A stretch of DNA of 64,000 nucleotides, taken from Heterodera schachtii. Lineage: Eukaryota; Nematoda; Chromadorea; Rhabditida; Heteroderidae. Below, in pieces: positions 1-11,971 of this stretch (the first letter of the stretch is position 1; every line of letters begins with the position of its first letter). A model generated the notes under the pieces. The model saw only the letters and a list, made by a program, of their open reading frames with translations, was not told the DNA's origin and did no database searches. Location: assembly GCA_023374025.1 (NCBI GenBank), contig SIJG01000004.1:2970595-3034594 (forward strand). Direction: 5' to 3'. The position numbers were made by a program, and so were the translations under genes.

Positions 1-22
1 CATCTGCCATCCCTGATTACGG
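1..22. repeat. Right end of a hAT-like MITE cut by the window edge
   Basis: The window opens with GCCATCCCTG, the same terminal sequence as the right end of the element at 12486-13280. The left end lies outside the window, so no target duplication can be read. Confidence 0.5.
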
Positions 23-423
23 TGCACCGAAATTCAAAAAATATATATAAAAATAAAGAGCATCGTCTTGCTGTCCCATATTCGTTTTTGCAGCAACTTT
101 TAAATTGAGGGAGAAATTCTCGAAATTCTTAAAATATCCTAAATAGCTAATGTATTTATAAATTTAGATTAATTTTTTTAATTAAAAAAATCAAATAAAA
201 TTGAAAAAAAAAAAATTTAATTTTTAGCTTGTCCATTTTTAATTATATCTTTATGGTTGTGGTCAATGGCTGGATAATGAATTGAACAAAGAAAGAAAGA
301 AAAAATTTGCAAAAAGAAAAATATTTTAAGCAAAATCGTGGGACAAATATTCATTTAAAAAAAGGAAATTTGGGAAAATTTTTTGTATGACATTGGAAAA
401 ACATCATAAAATATAATAATTAA

Positions 424-600
424 TAGAGCCCGGACGGGACCGGGATCCCGCCGGGATTTTGCCGGGACTCCCGGTCCCGGGTTTTTTGGGCAAACCACCG
501 GGACCGGGAGTCCCGTTTAAAACGGGAGTCCCGGTCCCGTCCCGGTCCATTTTCCAAATCCCGGTCCCGGCAATTTGGGCTGGAAAAACGGGACTAAATT
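424..600. repeat. GC-rich palindromic element built from GGGACCGGGA words
   Basis: A 175-bp GC-rich island in AT-rich DNA. It holds repeated GGGACC/GGTCCC words around a palindrome whose core is GTCCCGTTTAAAACGGGA. A near copy lies at 17695-17826 and related copies at 26077-26267 and 37366-37551. The left end starts TAGAGCCC, and the 17.8-kb copy ends GGGCTCTA. The matching right end is not visible here, so this copy looks truncated. Open frames over it on both strands are composition artefacts. Confidence 0.75.
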
Positions 601-671
601 TCACCAGTGAAACTGCCCCAAATTTGAAAAATTTAATAATTATTTTCAAAAAATGAGAAATATGATGGCAT

Positions 672-784
672 TAGGGATGGTTAGGTATTCCGAGGCCCCA
701 TTTTCGGAAATCGGAACTTCAAGGCCCAAAAACCGTTATTCCGACACCAAAAATGTCGGAATTTAGAATTCCATGCCGTCCCTG
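672..784. mobile_element. hAT-like MITE, 113 bp
   Basis: Starts TAGGGATGG and ends CCGTCCCTG. It is flanked by GATGGCAT and GATGGCAC, a 7/8 match consistent with an 8-bp target duplication. The interior carries the ATTCCGA/TCGGAAT words shared with the larger element at 12486-13280. Confidence 0.7.
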
Positions 785-1074
785 GATGGCACCTTTTGTG
801 TACATAAATAGTTGGGAAACTTTGAATAGTAATTATTGGCAAAATTTCGGCTAATTCTTTTTTTTAAATTCTAAAAATGACACAAACCTCCAAAAATATA
901 TGCCAATGTCCATATATGTATGTGATTATAATTAATAATTGCCATCCTGCTGAACACTAAATTATTTCCTTTTTAATTTGCTTTTTTAAAATCGATTTGT
1001 TGTATATAAATAAATTAAAATTTGAAATTTGAAAAATGGCAATGGATCAATAAGCTTTTTACATACATACATAT

Positions 1075-1236
1075 CAGGGGTGTGACTTGTCTCAGAAAAG
1101 ACGAGAGCGAGAGTTTGGCGAGAGGCGAGAGTCCCCAAAAACACGAGAGTTGGCGAGAGACGAGAGGCAAGAGCACCAAAAATGGCGAGAGTTGGCGAGA
1201 GGCGAGAGACGAGAGGCGAGAGTTGTCCCACCCCTG
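1075..1236. mobile_element. hAT-like MITE with GGCGAGAG words, 162 bp
   Basis: Terminal inverted CAGGGGTG...CACCCCTG, flanked by ATACATAT and ATACATAC (7/8). The interior is an irregular tandem of GGCGAGAG/ACGAGAG words in one orientation. Confidence 0.75.
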
Positions 1237-1616
1237 ATACATACCTAATGCCGATTTACGGTAATTGCAGTTAAATCAGAGTTCCCAAATTTTTTTTTGT
1301 TTAATTCAACAAATATATGGGAAAGAGAAGCAGAAAGAATAAAATAATTCGATTTTTCCATTTTTTTGGCGTTTCATGTAAATTTCAAGTAACGTCGAGA
1401 AAATTTTGTCCTGCTGTTTCCGTATTTTTCACCGGAATGGATTTTTTAGAATTTTTTGTTTCCGCTGATCATTTCGCTGCATGTGCACCTTTTTTTTTGC
1501 GGCACACTTTTTGAGCCTTTTGGGGAACCGGTGCGAGGGTCCGGATTCCAAATTTTCCCACATAAGGGCCGATTTTCAAGTACGTACTTGCCATTCAAGT
1601 ACGAATCCGTCCGGAA

Positions 1617-1990
1617 CGGGCCAACTCCGTCCCGCCAACTCCGTCCCAGCCAAGTTTTGAGCAGCATAACTTCTTAAATTGTTGACCAAATCCAACAAAC
1701 TTAATATCATTCGAAAGCTCTTCACAGACTCTATTAGCCTACCAATAATTACAGAAAATGTCGAACTGTAAAAAAAGATTGAGATAAAAAACTTCAAAAA
1801 TTTTGCCTTTTTTGCAGTTATCAACCGACAACTTTTTTGTGAGCAGCTTAATCGCTTAGTAATAGCTTAGAAATTTCTTCTAAACATCCAGAGCTTTCGA
1901 ATGTTATCAAGCTTATTATGTTTGGTCAACTGAGAAAAAAGATATGGCTTCATAAACTTGGCTGGGACGGAGTTGGCGGGACGGAGTTGA
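1617..1990. repeat. Foldback (long inverted repeat) element, target of the retrotransposon
   Basis: The left arm begins with two tandem copies of CAACTCCGTCCCGC and runs through CAGCCAAG and GACCAAATCCAACAA. The right arm is the inverse, ending with two tandem GGGACGGAGTTG units. The internal arm sequence, with TTCGAATG and TTGGTCAAC motifs, recurs at 15962-16342 and 24166-24545, partly at 13865-14010 and 42090-42280. The retrotransposon at 2047-4734 duplicated much of the right arm. Confidence 0.75.
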
Positions 1991-2046
1991 CCCCTACCGA
2001 ATCCGTCCCCTTTTCATAAGCAATTTCTATAAATTGATAAGCAAAT
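1834..2046. repeat. 213-bp direct repeat (target-site duplication, copy 1)
   Basis: I find no mismatch with 4735-4947 over 213 bp, at a constant offset of 2901. The two copies exactly flank the retrotransposon, as expected of a long target-site duplication. Zero divergence indicates a young insertion or gene conversion. Confidence 0.92.
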
Positions 2047-4734
2047 TTATTTATTTATTTATTTATCGAACAAACCACAAGGTGCTATGCACTCTAACAG
2101 TGGCGTAAAACAAAATAAATGAAACGAAAATAAAATAAATGGTAGTCAAAAATCACAAAATAAATACAAAACAAATGTCAATTTAAATAAACAGTAAATA
2201 TCAATGAAATAAAATCACACCTCTCAATAGGGAAAATATGCATTATTGTTTAATTATTCCTTGTGCAATTTCTCGGAATTTTTTGGGGTCATTTATTTCC
2301 ATAATATTTTTCGGTAATAAATTCCATGAATTAATAACCCTATTAAAAAAATTATTTTTTGTTTTTGTAATATATATCCTATTTTGTAATAAAAAGGGTT
2401 TGCGAATAGCCCGTTTAGCAACAGCAAAAAAGTTTGTTGGTTTAAGATGTGTATGTTTTTTTAGGATTTTAAAAGTAGTTGTAATATCATTAATTTTGCG
2501 CCTAATTTCCAATGTCTTAATTCCGCAAAGATTTAATCTTTCTTCATACGGCATGGGAACAAGCCCACATTTTTTGAAGGCTTTTCTTGTAAAAAATTTT
2601 TGAACTGCTTCAATTTTGCGGATATTTTCTTTTTTTAATGGATTCCAAATTTCTGTGGCGTATTCTAACTGTGGTCTGATATAGCTTTTATATGCCGAAA
2701 TTAATGTTTCAAGCTTCCGAGTTTTTAATGCTCGGAGAAGCTGAAAACAAGAAAAATATGAATTTTTTAAAATTTTATTAATATGGTTAGAAAAGGATAG
2801 TTTTTGATCGATTAAAATGCCCAAATCCCTTACACATTTTGTTTCTGGCAAAGGTTCGCCATCAAGAAAATAAATAAATTTTGTGTTATTTTCACCCAAG
2901 TAAAGGACCATTGTTTTTTCTATTGATATTTTTAGGCCATTATTTTTTGACCATTTATTTATTGCCTCAAGCGCGGAAGATAAATTCTCTCTATTTTTAT
3001 CATTTTTATGCTCAATGTAAATTTTAATATCATCGGCAAACATCTTAATACCAACATTCTTAGGCAAATTATTCGGGAGATCATTAATAAAAATAAGAAA
3101 AAGCAAAGGGCCTAAGACACTACCTTGCGGCACCCCACTATAAATGTTTTTTGAATTTGAATACTGTTCAGAGATTTTAACTCTGAATGAACGGTCACTT
3201 AAGAAATTTTTGATAAAGTTATGAATCTTAACATTAATACCGATATTTTTAAGCTTTTGTAGAAGTAATTCAATTGGAACACTATCAAAAGCTTTAGAAA
3301 TATCAATATATATCACATCAACACAACTTTTATTTTCAATCGATGTATAAAAATCATTTAAAGTTGATATAAGAGTTGTGTTGTGGTGGATCTTTGTCTA
3401 AGGAATCCAAATTGAAAAGGACTAAAAAATTGATTTTTATTCAAAAATTTAAGTATTTCCAGCTTTATTACTTTTTCCATTACCCTGCATAAAGTACAAG
3501 TGAGCGAAATGGGGCGATAATTTATTGGATTATCTGTCTCTCCTTTTTTGAAGACAGGGATAATTATGGATGTTTTCCATATTTCAGGGATTTTAGATGA
3601 ATCTAAAATTATTCTAAAGAGTTCAGTTAGTATGGGTGCCAAAGGTAATGCGCATTCTTTTAATAATATATAAGGGATGCCATCAGGCGATGTCGAATTT
3701 CTTCTAGGGAGTTTTTTTAATAAATTCCAAATATTATAGACATTAAATTCAATGTCTGTAATCTGACTAGGATTTTCAAGGCTCAGTAAGTCATTGTTAT
3801 TTTCCTTGTATAAAAATGACTTTTGAAAAACATCAGCCAATAAAATACATTTTTGTTCATTTCGAAAAATAATTTGCCCTTGTTCAACAATAAGTGTTGG
3901 TATTCCGGTGTTATTTTTAAGCCTATTTCTAACAAATTTATAGAGAGAATTTCTTCCATTTGAAATAAATTTAGCTTCATTTTCACAATATAATTTGTGG
4001 ATATGTTTTTTGTACTCCCTGCATAATATTTTATATTTAATTTTAAGCTCACGGCACTCAGCTTTTCCTTTTAGCATGTTATGGGTTAGGGCTTTTTCCC
4101 GAACTAAAGTTTTAATTTTTTCATCATGTTTTTGCTTAATAGTTGTTTTAAGCAATTTCATGGGTACATTTTTATCAAAACGTTTTTTTAATTCAGTGGT
4201 AAATATGCAGTATTTCTCATTTATGTCTGAAACTGTAATTGGAAGGGAATTTGCTCCATTAAAAAGAATTTCCTGGTTGAGTTTAATAAAATTTTTCTGG
4301 CGTAAATCTCTGATAAAAATTTTTTGACTATCTGTTTTTGGAATGGTTTGATTTATATCAAACCAAACAGTATTATGATCAGAATTAGAAAAAGGGGAGC
4401 CAACTTTTACATCATAAATGAGTTCCTTGGGCTGACTAAAAACCAAATCTAAAATATTATTTTCTCTTGTTGGTTCATTAACATGCTGGAAAAGTTGGTT
4501 TTGTGCCGTGAACTCAATTATTGTTGTTGAGAGTTTGTCTTTTTTTGTTATTTTGCATTCAGACCAATTAATTGAAGGACAATTAAAATCGCCACATATA
4601 ATTGTATTTTTTGAATTTGTTTCAGAAATAAATTTGAGCGCTTTTTTGGTGTTGCTAATTGTACAGCTGGGCGGTCTATAGATGATAAATATTTGAATAT
4701 TTTTTTGTAAAATTAATTTAATTTAATGTGTATA
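2047..4734 (-). mobile_element. 5'-truncated CR1/Jockey-like non-LTR retrotransposon
   Basis: About 2.7 kb on the minus strand. The 3' end is an (AAAT)n tail at about 2045-2067, typical of non-LTR elements. The coding part starts inside the endonuclease domain, so the 5' end is lost. The insert lies exactly between two identical 213-bp direct repeats. Several nematode non-LTR elements are known to make long target duplications; the clade call rests on the RT block style and is tentative. Confidence 0.9.
2243..4734 (-). pseudogene. Endonuclease-reverse transcriptase polyprotein, truncated and frameshifted
   Basis: Reading right to left, the endonuclease remnant shows IIYRPPS, CGDFNCPSINW (about 4560-4625) and SDHNTVWFDI (about 4350-4390). 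The reverse transcriptase follows, with NYRPISLTCTLCRVMEKVIK, SPFQFGF, DISKAFDSVP (about 3280-3310), PQGSVLGPLLFLIF and the catalytic box FADD (about 3030-3045). The carboxy end is marked by QLEYATEIWNP. A single frameshift lies between about 3358 and 3395: the upstream frame stops just after TTTQLL and the RT core continues in the next frame. With the missing N-terminus, this copy should be inactive unless the shift is a sequencing error. Confidence 0.9.
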
Positions 4735-4947
4735 TTTTTGTGAGCAGCTTAATCGCTTAGTAATAGCTTAGAAATTTCTTCTAAACATCCAGAGCTTTCG
4801 AATGTTATCAAGCTTATTATGTTTGGTCAACTGAGAAAAAAGATATGGCTTCATAAACTTGGCTGGGACGGAGTTGGCGGGACGGAGTTGACCCCTACCG
4901 AATCCGTCCCCTTTTCATAAGCAATTTCTATAAATTGATAAGCAAAT
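4735..4947. repeat. 213-bp direct repeat (target-site duplication, copy 2)
   Basis: Perfect copy of 1834-2046 at the truncated 5' end of the retrotransposon. Confidence 0.92.
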
Positions 4948-5109
4948 AATATTTTATTTTACAAAAAAAAACATTCGGACGCAAAAAACCAATACAGAAT
5001 ATAATATATTATACCTATATAGAATCAACACAATTCCGCATATACATAACTCAAAAAATGATCGGTCAATTCTCACATTTTTAATTGCCAAAAATTCATT
5101 TCCACATAA

Positions 5110-7136
5110 TTATTGACTCGCTTCTTTTGCTGCTGCTTCCGGTGGTGACAAAGGCCTAAAAATTCAATGAAATTTGAACAAAACAAAAAAGAAATGTTGT
5201 CACCCGAAATGGACAAGAGGGGGGCGGAGCAGGACAAAACTCAGCCGAGACATAATTCAGCCGGGGAATAAATTTCAAAAAAAATTTTCAAACAGAAATT
5301 TTTCAAGAAAAAAAATCTTAGAATAATTTTTTTTTGAAAATTCTATGAGAAAATAAATCTCAAGAAATTTTCAGGTGATTTTTTCAAAATTTACTAAGAA
5401 TTTCAAAAAAATTTCAAAAAAATCGCTGAAAATTTCTTGAGAATTATTTTCTCATAGAATTTTCAAAAAAATTATTCTAAGATTTTTTCTTGAAAATTTT
5501 CTAAGTTAGAAAATTTTTTTTTAATTTATTCCCGGCTGAATTATGTCTCGGCTGAGTTTCGGCGGCTGAGTTTTGGGGTGCACCGAGAGGGGGGTTAGAA
5601 AAACAAAATTGGAAAAAAAAAATTTTTTTTTTTTTGTTTGATACGAAAACCAAAAATGTTATTGCGTAAAAATTTAAAATTTTTACCAAAATTATATTTT
5701 GTGGGATAAAAAAAAACGATATTCTATTTAATTGAACCTTCCAACCCCCGCCCAGCCCGGTCCATTTTCTATGGTTTTATTATTGCTCACCCAATGCAAT
5801 TCTTGGAGCCATTAAGAAGATTAAAAAAGACACTGTTCAATCTGTTCGCAAAATTTCCATCTTTTTTCTTCTGCTGCTGCTGCTGTTGTTTCTGAACCGC
5901 CTCCTCCCCAACAATTGGACATCGCTCCAACAGCCAATGATGAAAAGAGCCAATATCCAATTCTTTCTTCAATGTCAGCTTTTCATTCGTCTGTTCGTTC
6001 ACCAATTCAAACGGCTCAATTGGCATCGTCGAGACGCGAAAAATTGAGTAGACGCTGTAACTGACAAAAGTTCGGGCACGGACAAAAACCTAAATATGAA
6101 TCAAAATATGTATGTACAATGTCAAATATGAAAATGTGACGACAAAGCGACCTCCTTGAAATGGGTGAGCCATTCAAAGTTTGTGGATGCTGCTGTCATT
6201 TCCCAGCAATACAATGACTTTGGTTGGCCATCTTTGCTCGGATTGTGCAACCATTTGGCCAACGCTTGCCCAGCAGAAGTCGCATTTGGCCCATCAAAAT
6301 CGTCATCATCAGCAAGCACATCGGGGAACAGTTGAATAGAAGTGATTGAATCCAATCGATCGAGATCAGATAGAATTGTTGGCGAAATGAGGCGACGCAA
6401 ATAGTCCAAATGTTCGGCATTGGGAAAAGCCAAATGGCGAATGTTTGTCGCAAAAAATGGCCAAATTTCACGGACAAAAACATCCAAAATTGGCTTATTA
6501 TCTTCTTTTTTGTCTACAATAAAACCGAAATCGGTGCCTTTGTCCCAAATTTTCTGATTTGCACGAAGAAACTCGATGACGAAGTGATCAATGTACCTGA
6601 AAAAGGGGAGAAATTTGAAGGAATACGAGAAAAATAACACAATCAGTTGGATTAAAACATAGGTGTAATGACAACTTGTACAATGGCTTAGGCTAAGCCT
6701 AGGCATTATTTTTTAAAATTTTTTTTGTACGAGACGCCATTAACCAAAAAATGTATTGGTCTCGGTATAGAATGATGAATTTACTGAATCCGGAGGTGCT
6801 TATGGTTGGTAAAGCAAATTTTGTTGGGCAGCGGACAGTCCGGCAATGGAAATCCCTGCGATTTGCCTTCAACAAAAAGTTTCGGCATTTCATCGTTGTC
6901 CTTGCGAATTTCAATTGCTTTCCAAATCGTAAATTCCGTTTTGCCGTCAAAATGTTTGTCCACCAACGCATCAAAACGTGGCGAAAGCAATGCCATTTTG
7001 AGGCCAAGTTGAGCACGGTCAAAGGATGGGAGAATGTCCATCCACACGTCGTTGCACACCCAACTGAAACATGAACAAAAAATAGAGAAATGAAATGTTT
7101 TAGATTTTGTTTTTAATTTGCTTACCGTCGATTCAT
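5110..7136 (-). CDS. F-box-like protein A (5 exons, about 359 aa)
   Basis: Exons, right to left: 7126-7136, 6785-7063, 6152-6596, 5791-6089 and 5110-5155. All phases agree, with no internal stop, giving 360 codons including stop. The first exon holds only ATG plus 8 bases. Exon 2 encodes an F-box-like segment (NDVWMDILPSFDRAQLGLK, then RFDALVDKHFDGK). Exon 3 carries YIDHFVIEFLRANQKIWD and SPTILSDLDRLDSI, and exon 4 IEPFELVNEQTNEKLTLKK. The end is CIGPLSPPEAAAKEASQ. I recall a large family of this design in cyst nematodes; an SCF-adaptor or effector role is only inferred, and the F-box is divergent. The donor of intron 3 is the weak GTCGCT. Intron 2 holds an AGCCTAGGC-type palindromic element also present in gene B; intron 4 holds a foldback. 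The paralogue B lies 2.4 kb away in the same orientation. Confidence 0.85.
5233..5578. repeat. Foldback repeat with CAGCCG words, in intron 4 of gene A
   Basis: The left end reads AACTCAGCCGAGACATAATT and the right end is its inverse, AATTATGTCTCGGCTGAGTT, followed by an extra CGGCTGAGTTTT word. The arms run about 130 bp each through AT-rich sequence. Gene B lacks it, so it arrived after the tandem duplication. Confidence 0.85.
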
Positions 7137-7139
7137 TTT

Positions 7140-7560
7140 GCTGCAATTAGGTAAGCACACTTTGCTATTTATCCAATTAATTTCTGTGGTGTCAAAAAGG
7201 ACAAAATGCTGAAATATTGGAGACAATTAAGAAAAATGAGAGGAGAAATAACACAAAAACAATAAACGATGAAAAATGAAAGAACAAAATTATTTTTAGA
7301 CAAACCTCCAACTGTTTTTTTTTACACAAAAATCTGTCTTTTATATAGGAATTGAGGTGTAATATTGCCGTTGGTACCCCATTTATTTGAAAATTTTTTT
7401 TTGTTTTCAAAAATCATGAAAACATGTTTCCGAGGCTTCCTGACTCGCTGATTACGAATAGAGGCATCGCATTTCGATAAATTCCTACCTTGGACCCGAA
7501 TTCGAGCAAAAAAGTCGAAATCGTAATTTTCCAAAAAAAGTGATGTCATAAATTGAGAAA
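7140..7560. other. Upstream region of gene A, duplicated upstream of gene B
   Basis: This stretch matches 11310-11690 closely, for example the block around GGAATTGAGGTGTAATATTGCC. The duplicated unit therefore includes 5' flanking DNA, and the two copies diverge at about 7550/11690. No promoter motif is recognisable. Confidence 0.65.
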
Positions 7561-7598
7561 TTCATTAACAGTGACGCCATTATGTTCAACGACGAAAT

Positions 7599-8736
7599 CA
7601 GGGGTGTCCTTTTACCCTGGAAACCCGGCATTTGCCGGGTTTTTGGGGTCCGTGCCGGGTTTTTGCCGGGTTTTTGGGTTTTTGCCGGGTTTCTGTTTTA
7701 CACTCATTTTAATTAAACATTTCGCCAAAATTAACAACTAAATATAGTTTCGTTCACTGTTCAGGTTTATTCTATTCATTTACCGAATCTTCATAAAATT
7801 GAATTACTGTTTTGAATCATAGATCATTTTTTTAATTTGAAAAAAATTACATTTTAATTCATTTTCGTGATTATAAATGCCCCAAAATTTCAGTGAAAAT
7901 CTGTTAAAAAATGGTCAAAATTTCTATTTTTCCTCCGGCGGCGCCCATCGGCACCGTCGGGACGCCAAAACGTATTTTTTCATAAAAAATTGGCTCAAAA
8001 ACGCAAAAACTGGTAACTTTTTGGTGAAAATCTGTTAACAAATTGCATTGAAATTTTCAAAAATTTTCCCGGCGGCGCCTACCGGCGCCACCTGACCCCC
8101 CCCCCCCTCCTTGTTCCCAAAATTTTTTTGGAAAAAGCGCGTCGCAAAAAAACATTTTTATTGCTTTTTTAAATTTTGAATAAAATTACTCCAAAATGCT
8201 GATTTTTGACCCCAAATAAATAAGCACAAAAACACTCGAATAGGCACTAAAATAGGCAAATAAAATTTTTTTATTAACTCTTTTTAGGTAGGAAAACACG
8301 TAAAAATTAATCAAAACACTCTTTTTTGTTTATATTTCAATTGTTTTAAAGTTTTTCGAATAAGGAAAATTTTTAACCCAAAAATTTTTATCAAGAGAAA
8401 TAATTAAACTCTGGGGATCAAATTTTTGTGAAATTTTTTTCAATTCTTAGGGATGTATTTCTGAAATTTTTTCGGCTCGATTCTTAGAGGTGTATTTTTC
8501 TTTTTTATTGCATTTTTGTTAAGCCAATAATGCTTTTTAACTGTTTTTACAAGGTAAAAATCCATTTTTTCAAAAAATCTTATTTTTGGGGTCATGCGAG
8601 CCCTGTTTTTTACAGTGAACAATTGACCTAAAAAAATTGCCGGGTTTTTGCCGGGTTTTTGAAAATTTTTGCCGGGTTTTTGCCGGGTATTTCAACTGGT
8701 TTGCCGGGTTTTTAGGTTTTGGCGATACCACCCCTG
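7599..8736. mobile_element. hAT-like element, 1138 bp, with GCCGGGTTTTT words at both ends
   Basis: Ends CAGGGGTG...CACCCCTG and flanked on both sides by the perfect 8-bp duplication GACGAAAT. Subterminal tandem GCCGGGTTTTT words lie near both ends in the same orientation. Two copies of the GGCGGCGCC-type palindromic word lie inside (about 7936 and 8068). No transposase reading frame is visible. Confidence 0.88.
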
Positions 8737-8868
8737 GACGAAATGCGGGTGAGGATAAAATTTTGCGGCGGAATTGGCTCATTTATGCCAACCCCCCCCC
8801 CCCCTCTTTGAATTTTCAGCCGATTTTGGCGTTTCATGTTCACGTAACGGCAAAATTTTGTCCTGATT

Positions 8869-9275
8869 AAAAATTTCGAAATCACGTTTCCCACTCCCTT
8901 CTCCCATAATTGTAAAAAGTCTTTTTTTCCCCTATAAACTTTTCGTACCCCACTTTTCGCATCGTGAATGTTATTTATATTGAATTATGAACCGTTTTGA
9001 GTAGATTAGAGTGTCAAAAATTAAAAATTTCGAAATCACGTTTCCCACTCCCTTCTCCCATAATTGTAAAAAGTCTTTTTTACCCCTATAAACTTTTCGT
9101 ACCCCACTTTTCGCATCGTGAATGTTATTTATATTGAATTATGAACCGTTTTGAGTAGATTAGTGTATCAAAAATTAAAAATTTCGAAATCACGTTTCCC
9201 ACTCCCTTCTCCCATAATTGTAAAAAGTCTTTTTTTTCCCTATAAACTTTTCGTACCCCACTTTTCGCATCGTGC
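8869..9275. repeat. 154-bp tandem repeat, about 2.6 copies
   Basis: The block beginning AAAAATTTCGAAATCACGTT recurs at about 8869, 9023 and 9177, a constant 154-bp spacing with few mismatches. The array interrupts another repeat whose uninterrupted form is at about 1370-1460 (GTCCTG joined to CTGTT). Confidence 0.85.
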
Positions 9276-9489
9276 TGTTCCCCTATTTTTAGCGGAATGG
9301 ATTTTTTCAAATTTTTTGAGTAAAAGCAATTATTTTTTTACACAAAAAAAAACAATGTAAGAGAGCACTTCAAAAAGCACATATATTTATATATGATCAA
9401 CACAATTCAGCATATATATGTACCTAACTCAAAAATGATCGATCAATTCTCACATTTGTCTCAAATGCCAAAAATTCATTTCCACATAA

Positions 9490-11306
9490 TTAGACGCCCT
9501 TTTCGCTGCTTTGACTCGCTTCTTTTGCTGCTGCTGCAGGTGGAGACAAAGGCCTGAAAATTCAAAAAAAGAAAAAGGAAAAGCTGTCACCCTAAATGGA
9601 CAAGAGGAGGAGGGTTAGAAAAAAAATTTACAAAATTGAAAAAAAAATGATTTGATACCAAAATAAAAAATCCCATTGTTTAACAATTTTAATTTCAGAA
9701 ATCTTCTTAATTGACGAATCTACATATAAATTTTGTTTTCTTCAACTTAATACAAAAAAAAAAACTGCACATCTTGATCAGTGCGCTTTTTTGATTTTTG
9801 TCGCCAAAAATTTAACCTCTCCCCCAGTCAGGTCCATTTTCTATGCCTTTTTTTTTTGCTCACCCAATGCAATTTTTGCAGTTACTAAATTTGAAATAGA
9901 CATTGTTCAATCTGTTCGCAAAATTTCCATCTTTTTTCTTCTGCTGCTGCTGCTGTTGTTTCTGAACCGCCTCCTCCCCAACAATTTGACATCGCTTCAA
10001 CAGCCAACGATGAGAAGAGCCAATATCCAATTCTTTCTTCAATGTCAGCTTTTCATTCGTCTGTTCGTTCACCAATTCAAACGGCTCAATTGGCGTCGAC
10101 ACGTAAATAATAAAGTTGACAGTGTAACTGACTGAAGTGCGGGCACGGACAAAAAACTAAATAAAATTCAAAATGCAATGTCAAAATCAAAATATATTTA
10201 TGAAAATGTGCCGGCCCGTAACCATGGGAGGGCAGGGGAGGGTTAAGGCAGGGTTTCGATCTCAAAATTTTCAAAATAAGAACACCAAGGCCAAAAAATA
10301 AGAATGAAAATGGGTTACGACCTCTTTGAAATTGGTGACCCATTCAAAGTTTGTGGATGCTGCTGTCATTTCCCAGCAATACAATTGCTTTTGGTGGCCA
10401 TCTTTGCTCGGATTGTGCAACCATTTGGCCAACACTTGCCCAGCAGAAGTCGCATTTGGCCCATCAAAATCGTCATCAGCAAGCACATCGGGGAACAGTT
10501 GAATAGAAGTGATTGAATCCAATCGATCGAGATCAGATAGAATTGTTGGCGAAGTGCGGCGACGCAAATTGTCCAAATGATCGGCATCGAAAAAGCCCAA
10601 TTGGCGAATGTTTGACGCAAAAAATTGCCAAATTTCACGGAAAACATCATCCAAAATTGGCTTGTTTTCTTCGTTTTTATCTACAAAAAAATTGAAATCG
10701 GTGCCTTTGTCCCAAATTTTCTGATTGGAACTGAGAAATTTGATGACGAAGTGATCAATGTACCTGAAAAGTAGGAAAAATTGAAGGAATATATAATCAG
10801 TTGTATTAAAACATAGGTGTAATGACAACTTGTACAATGGCTTAGGCTAAGCCTAGGCTTTGGCCTAGGCATTATTTTTGTAAATTTTTATTGTACGAGA
10901 TGCCATTAACCAAAAATATATTGGTCTCTGTATAGAATGAATGAATTTACTGAATCTGAAGGTTCTTATAGCTGGTAAAGATGATTTTGTTGGGCAGCGG
11001 ACAGTCCGGCAATGGAAATCCCTGCGATTTGCCTTCAACAAAAAGTTTCGGCATTTCATCTGAGTCCTTGCGAATTTCAATTCCTTTCCAAATCGTAAAT
11101 TCCGTTTTGCCGTCAAAATGTTTGTCCACCAACGCATCAAAACGTGGCGAAAGCAATGCCATTTTGAGGCCAAGTTGAGCACGGTCAAAGGATGGGAGAA
11201 TGTCCATCCACACGTCGTTGCACACCCAACTGAAAAACATGAAAAAAAAACATAATGAAATGAAAATTTTGATTTTGTTTTTAATAATTGCTTACCGTCG
11301 ATTCAT
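9490..11306 (-). CDS. F-box-like protein B (5 exons, about 362 aa)
   Basis: Exons, right to left: 11296-11306, 10951-11229, 10322-10763, 9864-10156 and 9490-9553. All junction phases agree and no stop interrupts the 363 codons. The order of segments is the same as in gene A: F-box-like NDVWMDILPSFDRAQLG, YIDHFVIKFLSSNQKIWD, SPTILSDLDRLDSI, IEPFELVNEQTNEKLTLKK, a Gln run and CIGPLSPP. Exon 2 is the same length as in A. Exon 3 is one codon shorter, in an Asp run. The C-terminus is six residues longer because the stop differs. It is a tandem paralogue; two open copies with length changes only in codon multiples suggest both are under selection. The function is inferred as for A. Confidence 0.85.
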
Positions 11307-11971
11307 TTTTGATGCAATTTGAACAATTTGCTCTTTTTCCAATTAATTTGTGTGGTGTCAAAAAGGACAAATTGCTGAAATATTGGAGACAATTAAGAAA
11401 AATGAGAGAGAATAACAGAAACAATAAACGATGAAAAAATGAAAGAACTAAAATATTTTTAGACAAATCTCCGACTGTTTTTTTGCACAAAAAACTGTCT
11501 TTTATATAGGAATTGAGGTGTAATATTGCCGTTGGTACCCCATTTATTTGAAAATTTTTTTTTGTTTTCAAAAATCATGAAAACATGTTTCCGAGGGCTT
11601 CCTGAGTCGCTGATTACGAATAGAAAACATCGCATTTCGATAAATTCCTACCTTTGACCTGAATTTGAACAAAAAGTCGAAATCTCAAATTTTATCTGCG
11701 ACCGCGGGATTTTTTTTTTTGTTGCGTGATCTGCGATTGCGACCCGCGGGCTTTTTGAAGACTAAATGTTTATAAAGAAAATTTGCTCAGCGATTATCGT
11801 AAAATTTTCGTATCCTTATTCATTATTTTTCAAAAATCCAGGCTCTCGTTAACTGCAAAAGTCTAAATTTTTATTTAACACATAAAGAGAAAAAAAACAA
11901 CAACATAAATTTGTTTCAATTACATATAAATCCAAAAAGGGATCGGTGGCCATTTCTCAAATAATTATAAT

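Noticed and set aside
6751..7074. Plus-strand open frames over exon 2 of gene A, and the matching ones in gene B
   Set aside because: Antisense shadows of the conserved F-box-like exon. No signal, splice or homology support on the plus strand.
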